Assembly: GCA_024683935.1 (NCBI GenBank)
Contig: JAIKXV010000024.1
Coordinates: 1 to 59,499, forward strand
Reading direction: 5' to 3'
DNA: 59,499 bases
From: Lachnospiraceae bacterium
GTDB lineage: Bacteria > Bacillota_A > Clostridia > Lachnospirales > Lachnospiraceae
Positions 42,577 to 50,712 of the stretch are shown in pieces. Position 1 is the stretch's first letter. Every line of letters starts with the position of its first letter. The position numbers were made by a program, and so were the translations under genes. The notes under the pieces are model-generated. The model ran no database searches and was not told where the DNA came from. It saw nothing but the letters and a program-made list of their open reading frames with translations.

Positions 42577-43677
42577 TTATTTAAACAAATGTTTAGCAGT
42601 TCCGACAAGCTTATTGCCGCTCTTATATATTTCATCTATTACCATGCCCTTATGTGCTATGGCGCCCCGGATAAATTTCCCGAGGAAGCTGTCATCCTTT
42701 TCGTTTTTCGTTTTCCCTGTGTATTCATCAAAGTATTTGTCAATGGCAAAATCTTCTATCTCCTGCCCTGACATTTCTTTCCCGAAGGCCTTCCAGTCAT
42801 CGCTCGCAAGGAGCTGCCTTTTTCCGATTATCTCCTTTATCCTGTCTTTCCAGGGCTCGATCGCATCCGTGTCATAGGTATCCTTTTCAAAGGCGGGATT
42901 AACTCCGCGGATATACTTCATCGCGTAGATCATCTGGGTAAAGGCCTTTATATAATCAGAGGGATTGTCCTTGGTGATCTCCGCATACTCACCCCAGGCA
43001 GGAAGGTATCTGTAACGCACAAAGCTGTAGTCCGGCAGATGCCCGGCCCTTCCGTGGCCTAAGTTCATTATGGAATTCTCATTACTCTGGTAGAGACTGT
43101 TCGTGTAAATGCTGTTTTCAAGGTCATCCGGCACAGAGGTCTTGTGAACGAATTTGATCTGCTTTTCCATGTAACCGTCCCCGTCCGGAAACAGCTCATA
43201 AAACACATAGTTAGTATTATTTATTACTAAGGAGGGCGTGCCCGCAAAATTCGTATGAGCCCAGGTGTCTGCCAGTACGTGCATCGCGATGCCCACCGAC
43301 TGCAGCAGTTTATTCTTTGCGAGCTCCACGGTCTTTACCACGAGATCCCCGTTTGGACCGCAGATCAGCCTGTATTTATTGCTATAGTGCTTTATGCAGT
43401 GCTTCTTTTCCGCATAAAGGTCCCTTGGCAGGAAATGGAAGGATGACCAGATCCTGGTGATATCCTGCAGACCCAGAGGATCGGTCCTCGCGTCCATCAG
43501 TTCCAGCTGCAGCTGGGTGGTGGCCGCATTGGAGGGTCCCTTTATCTTTGCAAGCAGGGTTCTGGAGCACACATCAACAAACTGCGCGCTGTAGGCTATG
43601 TCCTGACTCTCTTCGTGGGAGTAGCCCGCAATAAAAGCCGCGCAGTATGTGGCGTAATAGTGAAAATCTTCCTGCAT
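42577..43677 (-). CDS. DUF6765 family protein
   Basis: A 366-residue soluble protein with no signal peptide. The text 'MQEDFHYYATYCAAFIAGYS', 'VDVCSRTLLAKIKGPSNAAT', 'IWSSFHFLPRDL' and 'HVLADTWAHTNFAGTP' matches my memory of DUF6765. Scattered His/Asp residues (HxxxDxxAH) recall the zinc-dependent phospholipase C / S1-P1 nuclease fold, so a metal-dependent hydrolase is possible; this is inference. No clear operon partner. Confidence 0.7.
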   Translation of the reverse strand: MQEDFHYYATYCAAFIAGYSHEESQDIAYSAQFVDVCSRTLLAKIKGPSNAATTQLQLELMDARTDPLGLQDITRIWSSFHFLPRDLYAEKKHCIKHYSNKYRLICGPNGDLVVKTVELAKNKLLQSVGIAMHVLADTWAHTNFAGTPSLVINNTNYVFYELFPDGDGYMEKQIKFVHKTSVPDDLENSIYTNSLYQSNENSIMNLGHGRAGHLPDYSFVRYRYLPAWGEYAEITKDNPSDYIKAFTQMIYAMKYIRGVNPAFEKDTYDTDAIEPWKDRIKEIIGKRQLLASDDWKAFGKEMSGQEIEDFAIDKYFDEYTGKTKNEKDDSFLGKFIRGAIAHKGMVIDEIYKSGNKLVGTAKHLFK

Positions 43678-43736
43678 TTTGTAAAATCTCCCGTATTGCT
43701 GCCTGTCTTTAACACTCCCGGTCTTTTGCGAAAGCT

Positions 43737-44246
43737 TTACTGAATCTTATCCGCGTTCTCCGGAATGGCAGCTTTTTTTATTTTCTTTATCCTGAAGGAT
43801 GAAACGATTACCAATATTAAGATATAGATAGTGGTTATATCCACTAAAAAGGATGCGATCGTTGTATCTATATTCTTAAGAACCTGAATATTATCTATAT
43901 AGGATGACAGAGATAATACCGAAATCACGGTAATGATGATGGCAGCCGCCAAATAACCCTTTTTATGCGGCTTTCCCTTGGCTGCCCTCATCGCGTTCAG
44001 ACCGATATACAGATACACCTTCATGATAATGAATGAAATGATGCCAATGACCCCAAGTATTATAACTACCGCGACCACCTTTTCGAAAAAGGTATTGATC
44101 TCTGCCGTCTTAAAAATCTCTTTCGCATTAGTGGCTATCTCAATAAGCGCCCTTATCACACTCCAGGCACCTAAAATGACCACGCCGGTCCCGCTGACAT
44201 TGAGATCATCTTCATATCTTCTCAGCTCGGCTTTTTCACTGTTCAT
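43737..44246 (-). CDS. Hypothetical four-helix membrane protein
   Basis: A 169-residue protein of unknown function with four hydrophobic segments (about residues 20-35, 50-80, 95-115 and 130-155). A charged N-terminus 'MNSEKAELRRYEDDLNVSG' and basic C-terminus flank them. It overlaps the DUF5684 gene by 11 bp and is surely co-transcribed. I do not recognise the family. Confidence 0.7.
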   Translation of the reverse strand: MNSEKAELRRYEDDLNVSGTGVVILGAWSVIRALIEIATNAKEIFKTAEINTFFEKVVAVVIILGVIGIISFIIMKVYLYIGLNAMRAAKGKPHKKGYLAAAIIITVISVLSLSSYIDNIQVLKNIDTTIASFLVDITTIYILILVIVSSFRIKKIKKAAIPENADKIQ

Positions 44247-44706
44247 CCGTAAAACCAGTTCCCTTCCCCTCAGGTCCTATGTACTTCGAGCTTCCGAAGG
44301 CCAGGATCAGCGTAAACAGAGGGTTCAGGAAAAGAAGCCCCAGCGTAAATCCGATCCCGTGTCCGAATGACTTTGACAGCTTGTGAACATCGATCAGCGT
44401 TATAAGGAGACCTATAACAGATAAGATCAAACCGGCTATCTGAAGCATGCCTCCGTTATCTCCCGCGAGACTGGTACATGCGCTGCCGCCGAACAATGTG
44501 AGAAGCATGATCCAGAACATACTTCCCTTCCAGGAAATCTTGAATAACACATAGGTGTTGAGGATGGGTATCAGGGATTTCCATCCGGCCTCACCGGCCT
44601 TTGTAAAGATCTTCCAGTCAGCAATGACCATGATTATGTACCATACAATACACAACACACCATAAACAGCCATTCCCGCAACTATTGCGCCTGCTACTCC
44701 TTCCAT
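44236..44706 (-). CDS. DUF5684-like membrane protein
   Basis: A 156-residue membrane protein. The segment 'ADWKIFTKAGEAGWKSLIPI' then 'LNTYVLFKISWK' between the first helices is typical of DUF5684 proteins, whose function is unknown. Four hydrophobic segments in all. ATG 44706 is chosen because AAGGAGG lies 8 nt upstream. Confidence 0.75.
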   Translation of the reverse strand: MEGVAGAIVAGMAVYGVLCIVWYIIMVIADWKIFTKAGEAGWKSLIPILNTYVLFKISWKGSMFWIMLLTLFGGSACTSLAGDNGGMLQIAGLILSVIGLLITLIDVHKLSKSFGHGIGFTLGLLFLNPLFTLILAFGSSKYIGPEGKGTGFTDEQ

Positions 44707-44908
44707 TGTCAATACCTCCTTATGATTTTATAGCTTATTTTTCCAAGTTTTACGGATTGTATCAAAACCAGCGTCCTTCATGCTGTGGGCCGGAAGCATT
44801 TACTGCATGGCGGCATAAAAAACCTATATGACCGGCAATCCCCTCTGTTCAGAATCTATGTAAATACAGGCTTTGATTTTATCATAACCACGCTGTTTCA
44901 GCCGGCTT

Positions 44909-46273
44909 TTAATTCTTAAAGGAATGTATCGGTGCGGGTATACGGCCTTCCCGGTTTACGAAGTCGCTGCAGCTATAGGGATTGACCGGCATTACGGGGG
45001 CATATCCGAAAAGTCCTCCGAATTCAACCTTGTCTCCGGAGCTCTTGCCTATTGCAGGTATCAGACGCACCGCTGTGGTCTTCTGGTTAACCATGCCGAG
45101 AGCCATCTCATCTGCAATGATTCCCGAAATCGTGGTATCCGGAGTATCTCCGGGGATCGCGATCATATCAAGTCCCACCGAGCAGACACAGGTCATGGCC
45201 TCGAGTTTTTCAAGGGTAATGGCACCCTTTTCCACAGCGTTGATCATGCCCTGATCCTCTGAAACAGGGATGAAGGCTCCGGATAATCCGCCCACATAGC
45301 TGGACGCCATTACGCCGCCCTTCTTTACCTGGTCATTTAAAAGTGCAAGGGCTGCTGTGGTGCCCGGTGCGCCGGTACATTCAAGACCGATCTCCTGCAG
45401 AATGTCCGCCACGGAATCACCCACAGCGGGCGTAGGAGCGAGGGACAGATCCACTATTCCGAAGGGAATGTTAAGGCGTCTGGAAGCCTCTCCGGCCACC
45501 AGCTGTCCGACTCTCGTAACCTTAAAAGCTGTCTTCTTTATAGTCTCGCAGAGAACTTCGAAATTCTTTCCCCTGACCTTGGAAAGGGCGGTCTTCACCA
45601 CTCCCGGGCCGCTGACACCTACGTTTATAACTGCGTCGGCCTCGGTCACACCGTGAAAAGCGCCTGCCATAAAGGGGTTGTCGTCCGGGGCATTGCATAA
45701 TACCACAAGCTTGGAGCAGCCTGCGGAATCCCTGTCCGCAGTCTTTTCCGCAGCTTCCTTTATGATCCTGCCCATGAGCCTTACCGCGTCCATATTAATG
45801 CCGATCTTTGTGGAAGCTGCTACAACGCTGGAGCAGACCCGGTCCGTAACAGCCAGGGCTTCGGGAATGGAGCGGATAAGGAGTTCATCGGCTGTGGTCA
45901 TTCCCTTGGCAGTCAGCGCAGAGTAACCTCCGATAATGTTTACTCCCACTTTTTTTGCGGCATCATCAAGGGTTTCTGCGATCGTTACGAAATCCTCCGG
46001 GGTTTTGCAGGCAGCGCCGCCGATAAGGGCAATGGGGGTTACCGATATCCTCTTATTCACTATGGGGATACCGAATTCCTTCTCGATATCCTTTCCGACG
46101 GATACCAGATCCTTTGCCACCCTGGTGATCTTATCGAAAATGTTTTTATTCAATACATCCAGATCGGGAGAGATGCAATCCAAAAGACTAATGCCTAATG
46201 TGATTGTTCTCACATCAAGGTTCTCCTTCTCGATCATTTCATTTGTTTCGATTACTTCATGAATGTTTACCAT
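44909..46273 (-). CDS. PFL family protein (UPF0210)
   Basis: A 454-residue protein of the UPF0210/DUF711 family, structurally related to pyruvate formate-lyase-like barrels but lacking the glycyl-radical segment. Family text: '[20 protein letters not shown]', '[18 protein letters not shown]', '[19 protein letters not shown]' and '[17 protein letters not shown]'. The reaction is unknown. It follows the ACT-domain gene, the conserved gene pair of this family, with a strong two-state hairpin in the gap. CTGGAG is its ribosome site. Confidence 0.9.
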   Translation of the reverse strand: MVNIHEVIETNEMIEKENLDVRTITLGISLLDCISPDLDVLNKNIFDKITRVAKDLVSVGKDIEKEFGIPIVNKRISVTPIALIGGAACKTPEDFVTIAETLDDAAKKVGVNIIGGYSALTAKGMTTADELLIRSIPEALAVTDRVCSSVVAASTKIGINMDAVRLMGRIIKEAAEKTADRDSAGCSKLVVLCNAPDDNPFMAGAFHGVTEADAVINVGVSGPGVVKTALSKVRGKNFEVLCETIKKTAFKVTRVGQLVAGEASRRLNIPFGIVDLSLAPTPAVGDSVADILQEIGLECTGAPGTTAALALLNDQVKKGGVMASSYVGGLSGAFIPVSEDQGMINAVEKGAITLEKLEAMTCVCSVGLDMIAIPGDTPDTTISGIIADEMALGMVNQKTTAVRLIPAIGKSSGDKVEFGGLFGYAPVMPVNPYSCSDFVNREGRIPAPIHSFKN

Positions 46274-46299
46274 ATTTACTCCAGTTTTTTTATTTGGAT

Positions 46300-46344
46300 G
46301 CCCGGGGCGTCGTTGAGGAAGCCCGTGACGACGCCCCGGGCTTC
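46300..46344 (-). promoter_or_regulatory. Competing hairpins between the ACT and PFL genes
   Basis: Stem 1: perfect 14-bp arms at 46300-46313 and 46328-46341 (GCCCGGGGCGTCGT and its complement). Stem 2: GAAGCCCG (46318-46325) and CGGGCTTC (46337-46344). The two cannot form together. On the transcribed strand A-rich sequence follows, so it is not a terminator. Stem 1 ends 16 nt before the PFL ribosome site. Confidence 0.6.
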
Positions 46345-46431
46345 TCCAGGCTTTACCAACATTTTTTAGTAAAGGACTCTTCGATTAGACCATTCCGACG
46401 CCTGTTTGAGCAAAGCGAATTAAGGAGGATA

Positions 46432-46704
46432 TCAAATCCTGTGCATTTCCGTGAAAATCTCTTCACGCTGGCACTTGATCTGTACCCCGATCTCGTCACC
46501 GATCTGGTCCAGCTCATGCTGCACATCATCAAAGGGCTTTCTGGACCTGGCGATATCCACGATCATCATCATGTTAAAATAACCGCTGACAATGGTCTGG
46601 GAAATATCGAGAATATTGATGTCGTTAGCCGCAAGATAGGTGCAGACCTTCGCTATAATGCCTACTGTATCCTGTCCGACAACTGTGATTATTATTTTTT
46701 TCAT
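46432..46704 (-). CDS. ACT domain protein (UPF0237)
   Basis: A 90-residue single ACT domain: 'IIITVVGQDTVGIIAKVCTY' then 'LAANDINILDISQTI' and 'FNMMMIVDIA'. ACT domains bind small ligands, usually amino acids, and regulate partner enzymes. It is paired with the PFL gene downstream, so it probably regulates or forms a complex with that protein; the ligand is unknown. TTAGGAGC serves as ribosome site. Confidence 0.9.
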   Translation of the reverse strand: MKKIIITVVGQDTVGIIAKVCTYLAANDINILDISQTIVSGYFNMMMIVDIARSRKPFDDVQHELDQIGDEIGVQIKCQREEIFTEMHRI

Positions 46705-46735
46705 TTTTTGCTCCTAATAATATCTTGGCTTATAT

Positions 46736-46765
46736 AAGATTCTTCGCCTTCGGCTCAGAATGACA
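46736..46765 (+). repeat. Dispersed CTTCG...TCAGGATGACA repeat, copy 6
   Basis: AAGATTCTTCGCC followed by TTCGGCTCAGAATGACA. Between the MBL-fold gene end and the ACT gene start. Confidence 0.6.
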
Positions 46766-46779
46766 AATGGTGCGCTCAG

Positions 46780-47604
46780 TCAGGCGGTGATGAGGCTTCC
46801 CGGGGTGTCGCGGAAGGCGATGCCGAGCTCCATCTTCCTGTTTGAATCATGACCGCAGAGCATATTTAACTGCATGCGGACGGTTTCAAAGGCAAGGGCC
46901 GCATAGTTATTCTCCTTGCTGAGGTGTCCGAGGAGAACCCTGTTCAATCGTCCGAAGGAATAAAGCCTGGATAACAGCTCTCCGGCGGAATCATTGCTTA
47001 AATGCCCTTTTTCACTGAGTATCCTTCGTTTTAAGTAGTAGGGATAGGGTCCGGCTTCCAGCATCTTGATATCATGATTTGCTTCCAATAAGAGGGTGGA
47101 AACACCCGAAAGCTTGTCAATGATGTAATCGTCATAGGTACCGAGATCCGTGCATACCGCAGCGGATTCACAGGGTGAAGACGCGCCTTTGTCAAAACAG
47201 GATTTAGAGTAAAAACCGTAGCCCACGGGATCTGCAGCATCGTGGCTGATCCTTATGGGATCGATCAGAAAGCTTTTAAGTTCAAATTCATTGTCGGCAC
47301 TGATCTCATGGAAAAGCGCCGTATCGATTTCCTTAATCTTCGATGAGATCTCTGCGATCGTACCCTTTGTGGCATATAAGGGAAGGTGGTATTTCTTCGA
47401 AACAGCTTTTAATCCCGCTATGTGATCCGAATGCTCGTGAGTTATCAGTATCCCGTCCATATCCGACAGGGAATAGTCAATGGTATTAAGCCCTGCCTCT
47501 ATCCGCTTCATGGATATGCCTGCATCCACCAGGAGATTGGTGTCTTCACAGCCTACGTAAATGCAGTTACCGGAGCTGCCGGAAGCGATACTAAGGAGTC
47601 TCAT
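46780..47604 (-). CDS. MBL-fold hydrolase, WalJ/YycJ-like
   Basis: A 274-residue metallo-beta-lactamase-fold protein. Metal ligands: 'THEHSDHIAGLKAV' (HxHxDH), 'RISHDAADPVGYGF', 'LLLEANHDIKML' and 'VLLGHLSKENN'. The sequence order and length match the YycJ/WalJ family, thought to be a 5'-3' exonuclease or to link division with replication in Gram-positives. Its ATG overlaps the FtsA-like stop by one base (TAATG). It is the last gene of the polA-coaE-FtsA-like run. Confidence 0.87.
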   Translation of the reverse strand: MRLLSIASGSSGNCIYVGCEDTNLLVDAGISMKRIEAGLNTIDYSLSDMDGILITHEHSDHIAGLKAVSKKYHLPLYATKGTIAEISSKIKEIDTALFHEISADNEFELKSFLIDPIRISHDAADPVGYGFYSKSCFDKGASSPCESAAVCTDLGTYDDYIIDKLSGVSTLLLEANHDIKMLEAGPYPYYLKRRILSEKGHLSNDSAGELLSRLYSFGRLNRVLLGHLSKENNYAALAFETVRMQLNMLCGHDSNRKMELGIAFRDTPGSLITA

Positions 47605-49979
47605 TATACCTCATCCTTCCAGTGAACCTCTATCCTGTCACCCTGCTTTATCGGCTCAGTGTACTGTGCCGGTCTGTCATTTAACAGGGTTTCCACCGAT
47701 TTGCCCTTCGGCGTCGACAGGTCGAAATCCACATAATTGAAAATATCGACGTAGATATAATTCTTCTTTCCGGAAAGCCTTAAGGGCTGGCCGTTATAGG
47801 AAACGATTATCGAATCCTCATCTCCCTTGTTTTCGGTCTTTTCCTCAGCTTTTTCTGCGGGCTTTTCTTCGGATTTCAGTTCGGGCTTCTCTATCGTGTC
47901 CTTCGTGATACCCGGGCCGCTTCCGATGGTTCCGCCGTTTACGGCAGCGCCCCGTATCGGATTTCCTATGACGTCAACCGCCGCGGAATTGAAGTTGCCC
48001 TGGGCCAAGGCAGAAAATACGTTGTTGGTGCTGACCTCGGGAATGGGATTTCCGTCATCATCGAGAACCGGTTCCTCTTCCAGGGGTTTGCCGGAGATCT
48101 TCCTCTTAAGATCTTCGATGCTCCCCGCCTTTTCAAGGTCTGCAGCGTCAATCTTTCCGTCCTTAATATCCTTTTCCTTCTGAGCCTTGAGGTCTGCAAG
48201 GCTGCCGTCATGGAATTCTTCCTCAGCGAAAGTCCAGTCTACATTGAAATTGTCATAAACCTCGGTTATGGGAGATGCGATCTCGCGGTTAACGTAGATC
48301 TCGGTACCCGCTTCGAGATTTACATCCATGAATTCCAGGATCTGCTGAACGGTGTAGAACTTCAGCATCTCGATCTTATCTCCGTCCTTTATCTCGTAAT
48401 ATCCGCTCTGCAGCTCACCGTTTACGGAAGCAAATTTCGGCAGCTGCACAGGAGTATTATTTACGATAACAGTGATCTTCTCATCAAATTCGGGAAGCTT
48501 GTCTATCGTAACCTCTGCTGCGTTTCCGGCAGTGGAGGGGATAACTTCTATCAGATCTCCGCCCTTTATCTTTTCTCCGAGGGAAACATTCATGCCGTTC
48601 AGCTTGATAACAGCCGCTTCGCCCATGCCGCCCCTTCTCATCTGGGATCTGCCGTTCACGGTAAATGTAATGTCCGGACCGTGCTTCGGGAAAAGATCCG
48701 CATTTGAGAAGCCGGACTGCATGGCAGCATCTGAAATCCTGAGGTTCGAATTGTCGTAAAGCTTTATCTGCTCTCCGTTAAAGGTTACGAATACGAAGTT
48801 ATTCTTGGAACTGTAGAAATTGAGACAGATGCCGACAGGTGTTACCAGGAGTGAATCAATATTGACATCCTTTACCTGGAAATCAACAGACTTCAGTACC
48901 TCTTCGCCTCTTACAGCAACCCTCTCTTCCAAAAGACCCATTTCGTGGGCCAGGAGCTTACAGAAAAGAGGTACCTTTCCGCCTCCGCCGACTACGAATA
49001 CGGCGCTGACCGGCTTTCCACCGTTAAGCTTCTTTATCTTATCTGAGACTTCACGGGTCATGATCTCTATCGTAGGCTTAACGATGAGCTCCAGCTTGTC
49101 CTGATCCGCCTTGTGCTCGAGACCCATGATATCGTGGTATTTAACGATACCCTTGTCTCCTATCTGCTTCTTTATCTCCTCCGCCTCGGTAAAGTCGGTG
49201 AGCAGAGCCTTCGCTATGCACTCCGTGATCTCGTCACCGGCGGAAGGTATCATGCCGTAGGCGATTATCGCTTCATCCCTTGTGATACAGATATCGCTGG
49301 TTCCCGCGCCCACGTCAACTAAGGCGATATTCAGCATCCTGTATGACTTCGGAATGGCCACCTCCATGGCGGCAATGGGCTCCAGTGTCAGATTGGCAAC
49401 CCTTAAGCCCGCGGCCTCCACGGCTTTATACAGACCGTCCACCACTTCATCGGGAAGGAAGGTGGCGATCATGTCCGCTCCGATATTATGACCCTTGTGG
49501 CTTTCGAGATTGCTCATCGGGTACTGATTCAGAAAGTAGCGTTCAACCGTATATCCTACGCAGTAGAAGTGGATGCGGAGGTCATTATTCTTTACAAAAT
49601 CAGCATAGGCCTGCTGGGCACCGAGAACCTCCAGGGAATAGATGTCTTCCGGAGTCACATCCCTGTCTTCTCCCAGCTCCTGCTCCACATGGGTGGTAAC
49701 CGTACGGAGCACTCTTCCTGCGGCTGCTATACATACGTCGGTCAGGGTCTGTCCGATATCATCCTCCAGCCACTTTTTCACGGTTCTGATCTCGTCCGCA
49801 ACGCCTGCGATATCATGGATCTGTCCATCAAGCATTACCCTGTCTTCGTGCTCTATCCGCTCAAGAGCCACCACATGGAACTGCTTTGCCTGGTAATAGC
49901 CCACGGTTCCGACTATTGATCTGGTTCCTATATCAAGGCCGAAAACCAGCGGCTCATTGGTCTTTTTTACACTCTGCAT
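47604..49979 (-). CDS. Large FtsA-like actin-family protein with C-terminal extension
   Basis: A 791-residue protein. The N-terminal about 390 residues form an FtsA/PilM-type actin ATPase: 'LVFGLDIGTRSIVGTVGYYQ', 'VGAGTSDICITRDEAIIAYG' (phosphate 2) and 'AVFVVGGGGKVPLFCKLLAH' (adenosine). The rest has beta-grasp or SAF-like units ('IIEVIPS'-type text), a proline/glutamate-rich linker (about residues 640-735) and a final small domain. Classical FtsA is about 420 residues with a terminal amphipathic helix, which I do not see. ATG 49979 is chosen for GAGAAGGGC 9 nt upstream. It sits between coaE and the WalJ-like gene. Confidence 0.8.
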   Translation of the reverse strand: MQSVKKTNEPLVFGLDIGTRSIVGTVGYYQAKQFHVVALERIEHEDRVMLDGQIHDIAGVADEIRTVKKWLEDDIGQTLTDVCIAAAGRVLRTVTTHVEQELGEDRDVTPEDIYSLEVLGAQQAYADFVKNNDLRIHFYCVGYTVERYFLNQYPMSNLESHKGHNIGADMIATFLPDEVVDGLYKAVEAAGLRVANLTLEPIAAMEVAIPKSYRMLNIALVDVGAGTSDICITRDEAIIAYGMIPSAGDEITECIAKALLTDFTEAEEIKKQIGDKGIVKYHDIMGLEHKADQDKLELIVKPTIEIMTREVSDKIKKLNGGKPVSAVFVVGGGGKVPLFCKLLAHEMGLLEERVAVRGEEVLKSVDFQVKDVNIDSLLVTPVGICLNFYSSKNNFVFVTFNGEQIKLYDNSNLRISDAAMQSGFSNADLFPKHGPDITFTVNGRSQMRRGGMGEAAVIKLNGMNVSLGEKIKGGDLIEVIPSTAGNAAEVTIDKLPEFDEKITVIVNNTPVQLPKFASVNGELQSGYYEIKDGDKIEMLKFYTVQQILEFMDVNLEAGTEIYVNREIASPITEVYDNFNVDWTFAEEEFHDGSLADLKAQKEKDIKDGKIDAADLEKAGSIEDLKRKISGKPLEEEPVLDDDGNPIPEVSTNNVFSALAQGNFNSAAVDVIGNPIRGAAVNGGTIGSGPGITKDTIEKPELKSEEKPAEKAEEKTENKGDEDSIIVSYNGQPLRLSGKKNYIYVDIFNYVDFDLSTPKGKSVETLLNDRPAQYTEPIKQGDRIEVHWKDEV

Positions 49980-50046
49980 CTTTTGTCTGCCCTTCTCTGA
50001 AATCCTTCTCTGCATTTTGACGAATTTTAATTTCGCCTTCTTACCT

Positions 50047-50643
50047 TCAACCCTTATATCCACCTGTTATCCTGTCGATCTCGTACAACGTACTTTCTAT
50101 ACTCCCTGAATTATCAATGATACGGCTGCAGCTTTCCCTGTAGACCCTATCATCATTCTGGCTTTTCATAATGCCGTCGATCTTTTCATCCGAATAGCCC
50201 CGGGATTCTTTGAGCCTTTCTCTCCTTACCTCCGGCTCTGCATAAATATACCACAGTTCATCGCATATTTTATCATATCCGCACTCAATTAAAAGAGCCG
50301 CTTCCAAAAAATAGATCTGAATCCCGTCTTCTTCGGCTTTTCTTTTTTCTTTAAGCACATATTCCTTTACGGCGGGATGGATGATGCCGTTTATGCCGGA
50401 AAGCTTTTCCTTATCGGCGAAGATGATCCCCGCCATTTTCTTCCTGTTGATCTGTCCGTCGGGAGCAAGGATCTCTTTTCCAAGGAGGGAAAGCACCTTG
50501 TTATAAACCTCTTCCCCGGGTTCCATCAGGGATTCCGCTATTCTGTCCGCTTCTGACACGAGAAAGTGCGGGTTTTCCCTAAGATGTTTAAGTATTTCGG
50601 ATTTTCCTGCCCCGACCCCGCCGGTGATGCCTATGAATAACAT
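50047..50643 (-). CDS. coaE: Dephospho-CoA kinase
   Basis: A 198-residue P-loop kinase, last step of coenzyme A synthesis. 'FIGITGGVGAGKSEILKHLR' is Walker A; 'EADRIAESLMEPGEEVY' holds the substrate Asp; 'FLEAALLIECGYD' and 'RESRGYSDEKIDGIMKSQ' complete the family pattern. It follows polA by about 70 bp, a common arrangement. Confidence 0.93.
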   Translation of the reverse strand: MLFIGITGGVGAGKSEILKHLRENPHFLVSEADRIAESLMEPGEEVYNKVLSLLGKEILAPDGQINRKKMAGIIFADKEKLSGINGIIHPAVKEYVLKEKRKAEEDGIQIYFLEAALLIECGYDKICDELWYIYAEPEVRRERLKESRGYSDEKIDGIMKSQNDDRVYRESCSRIIDNSGSIESTLYEIDRITGGYKG

Positions 50644-50712
50644 GATGTCTGTCTCGTTATAAGATTCTGCCTGCTGCTTCGCAGCCCCTCGCCGGGAAAC
50701 AAGCTGTTCATA

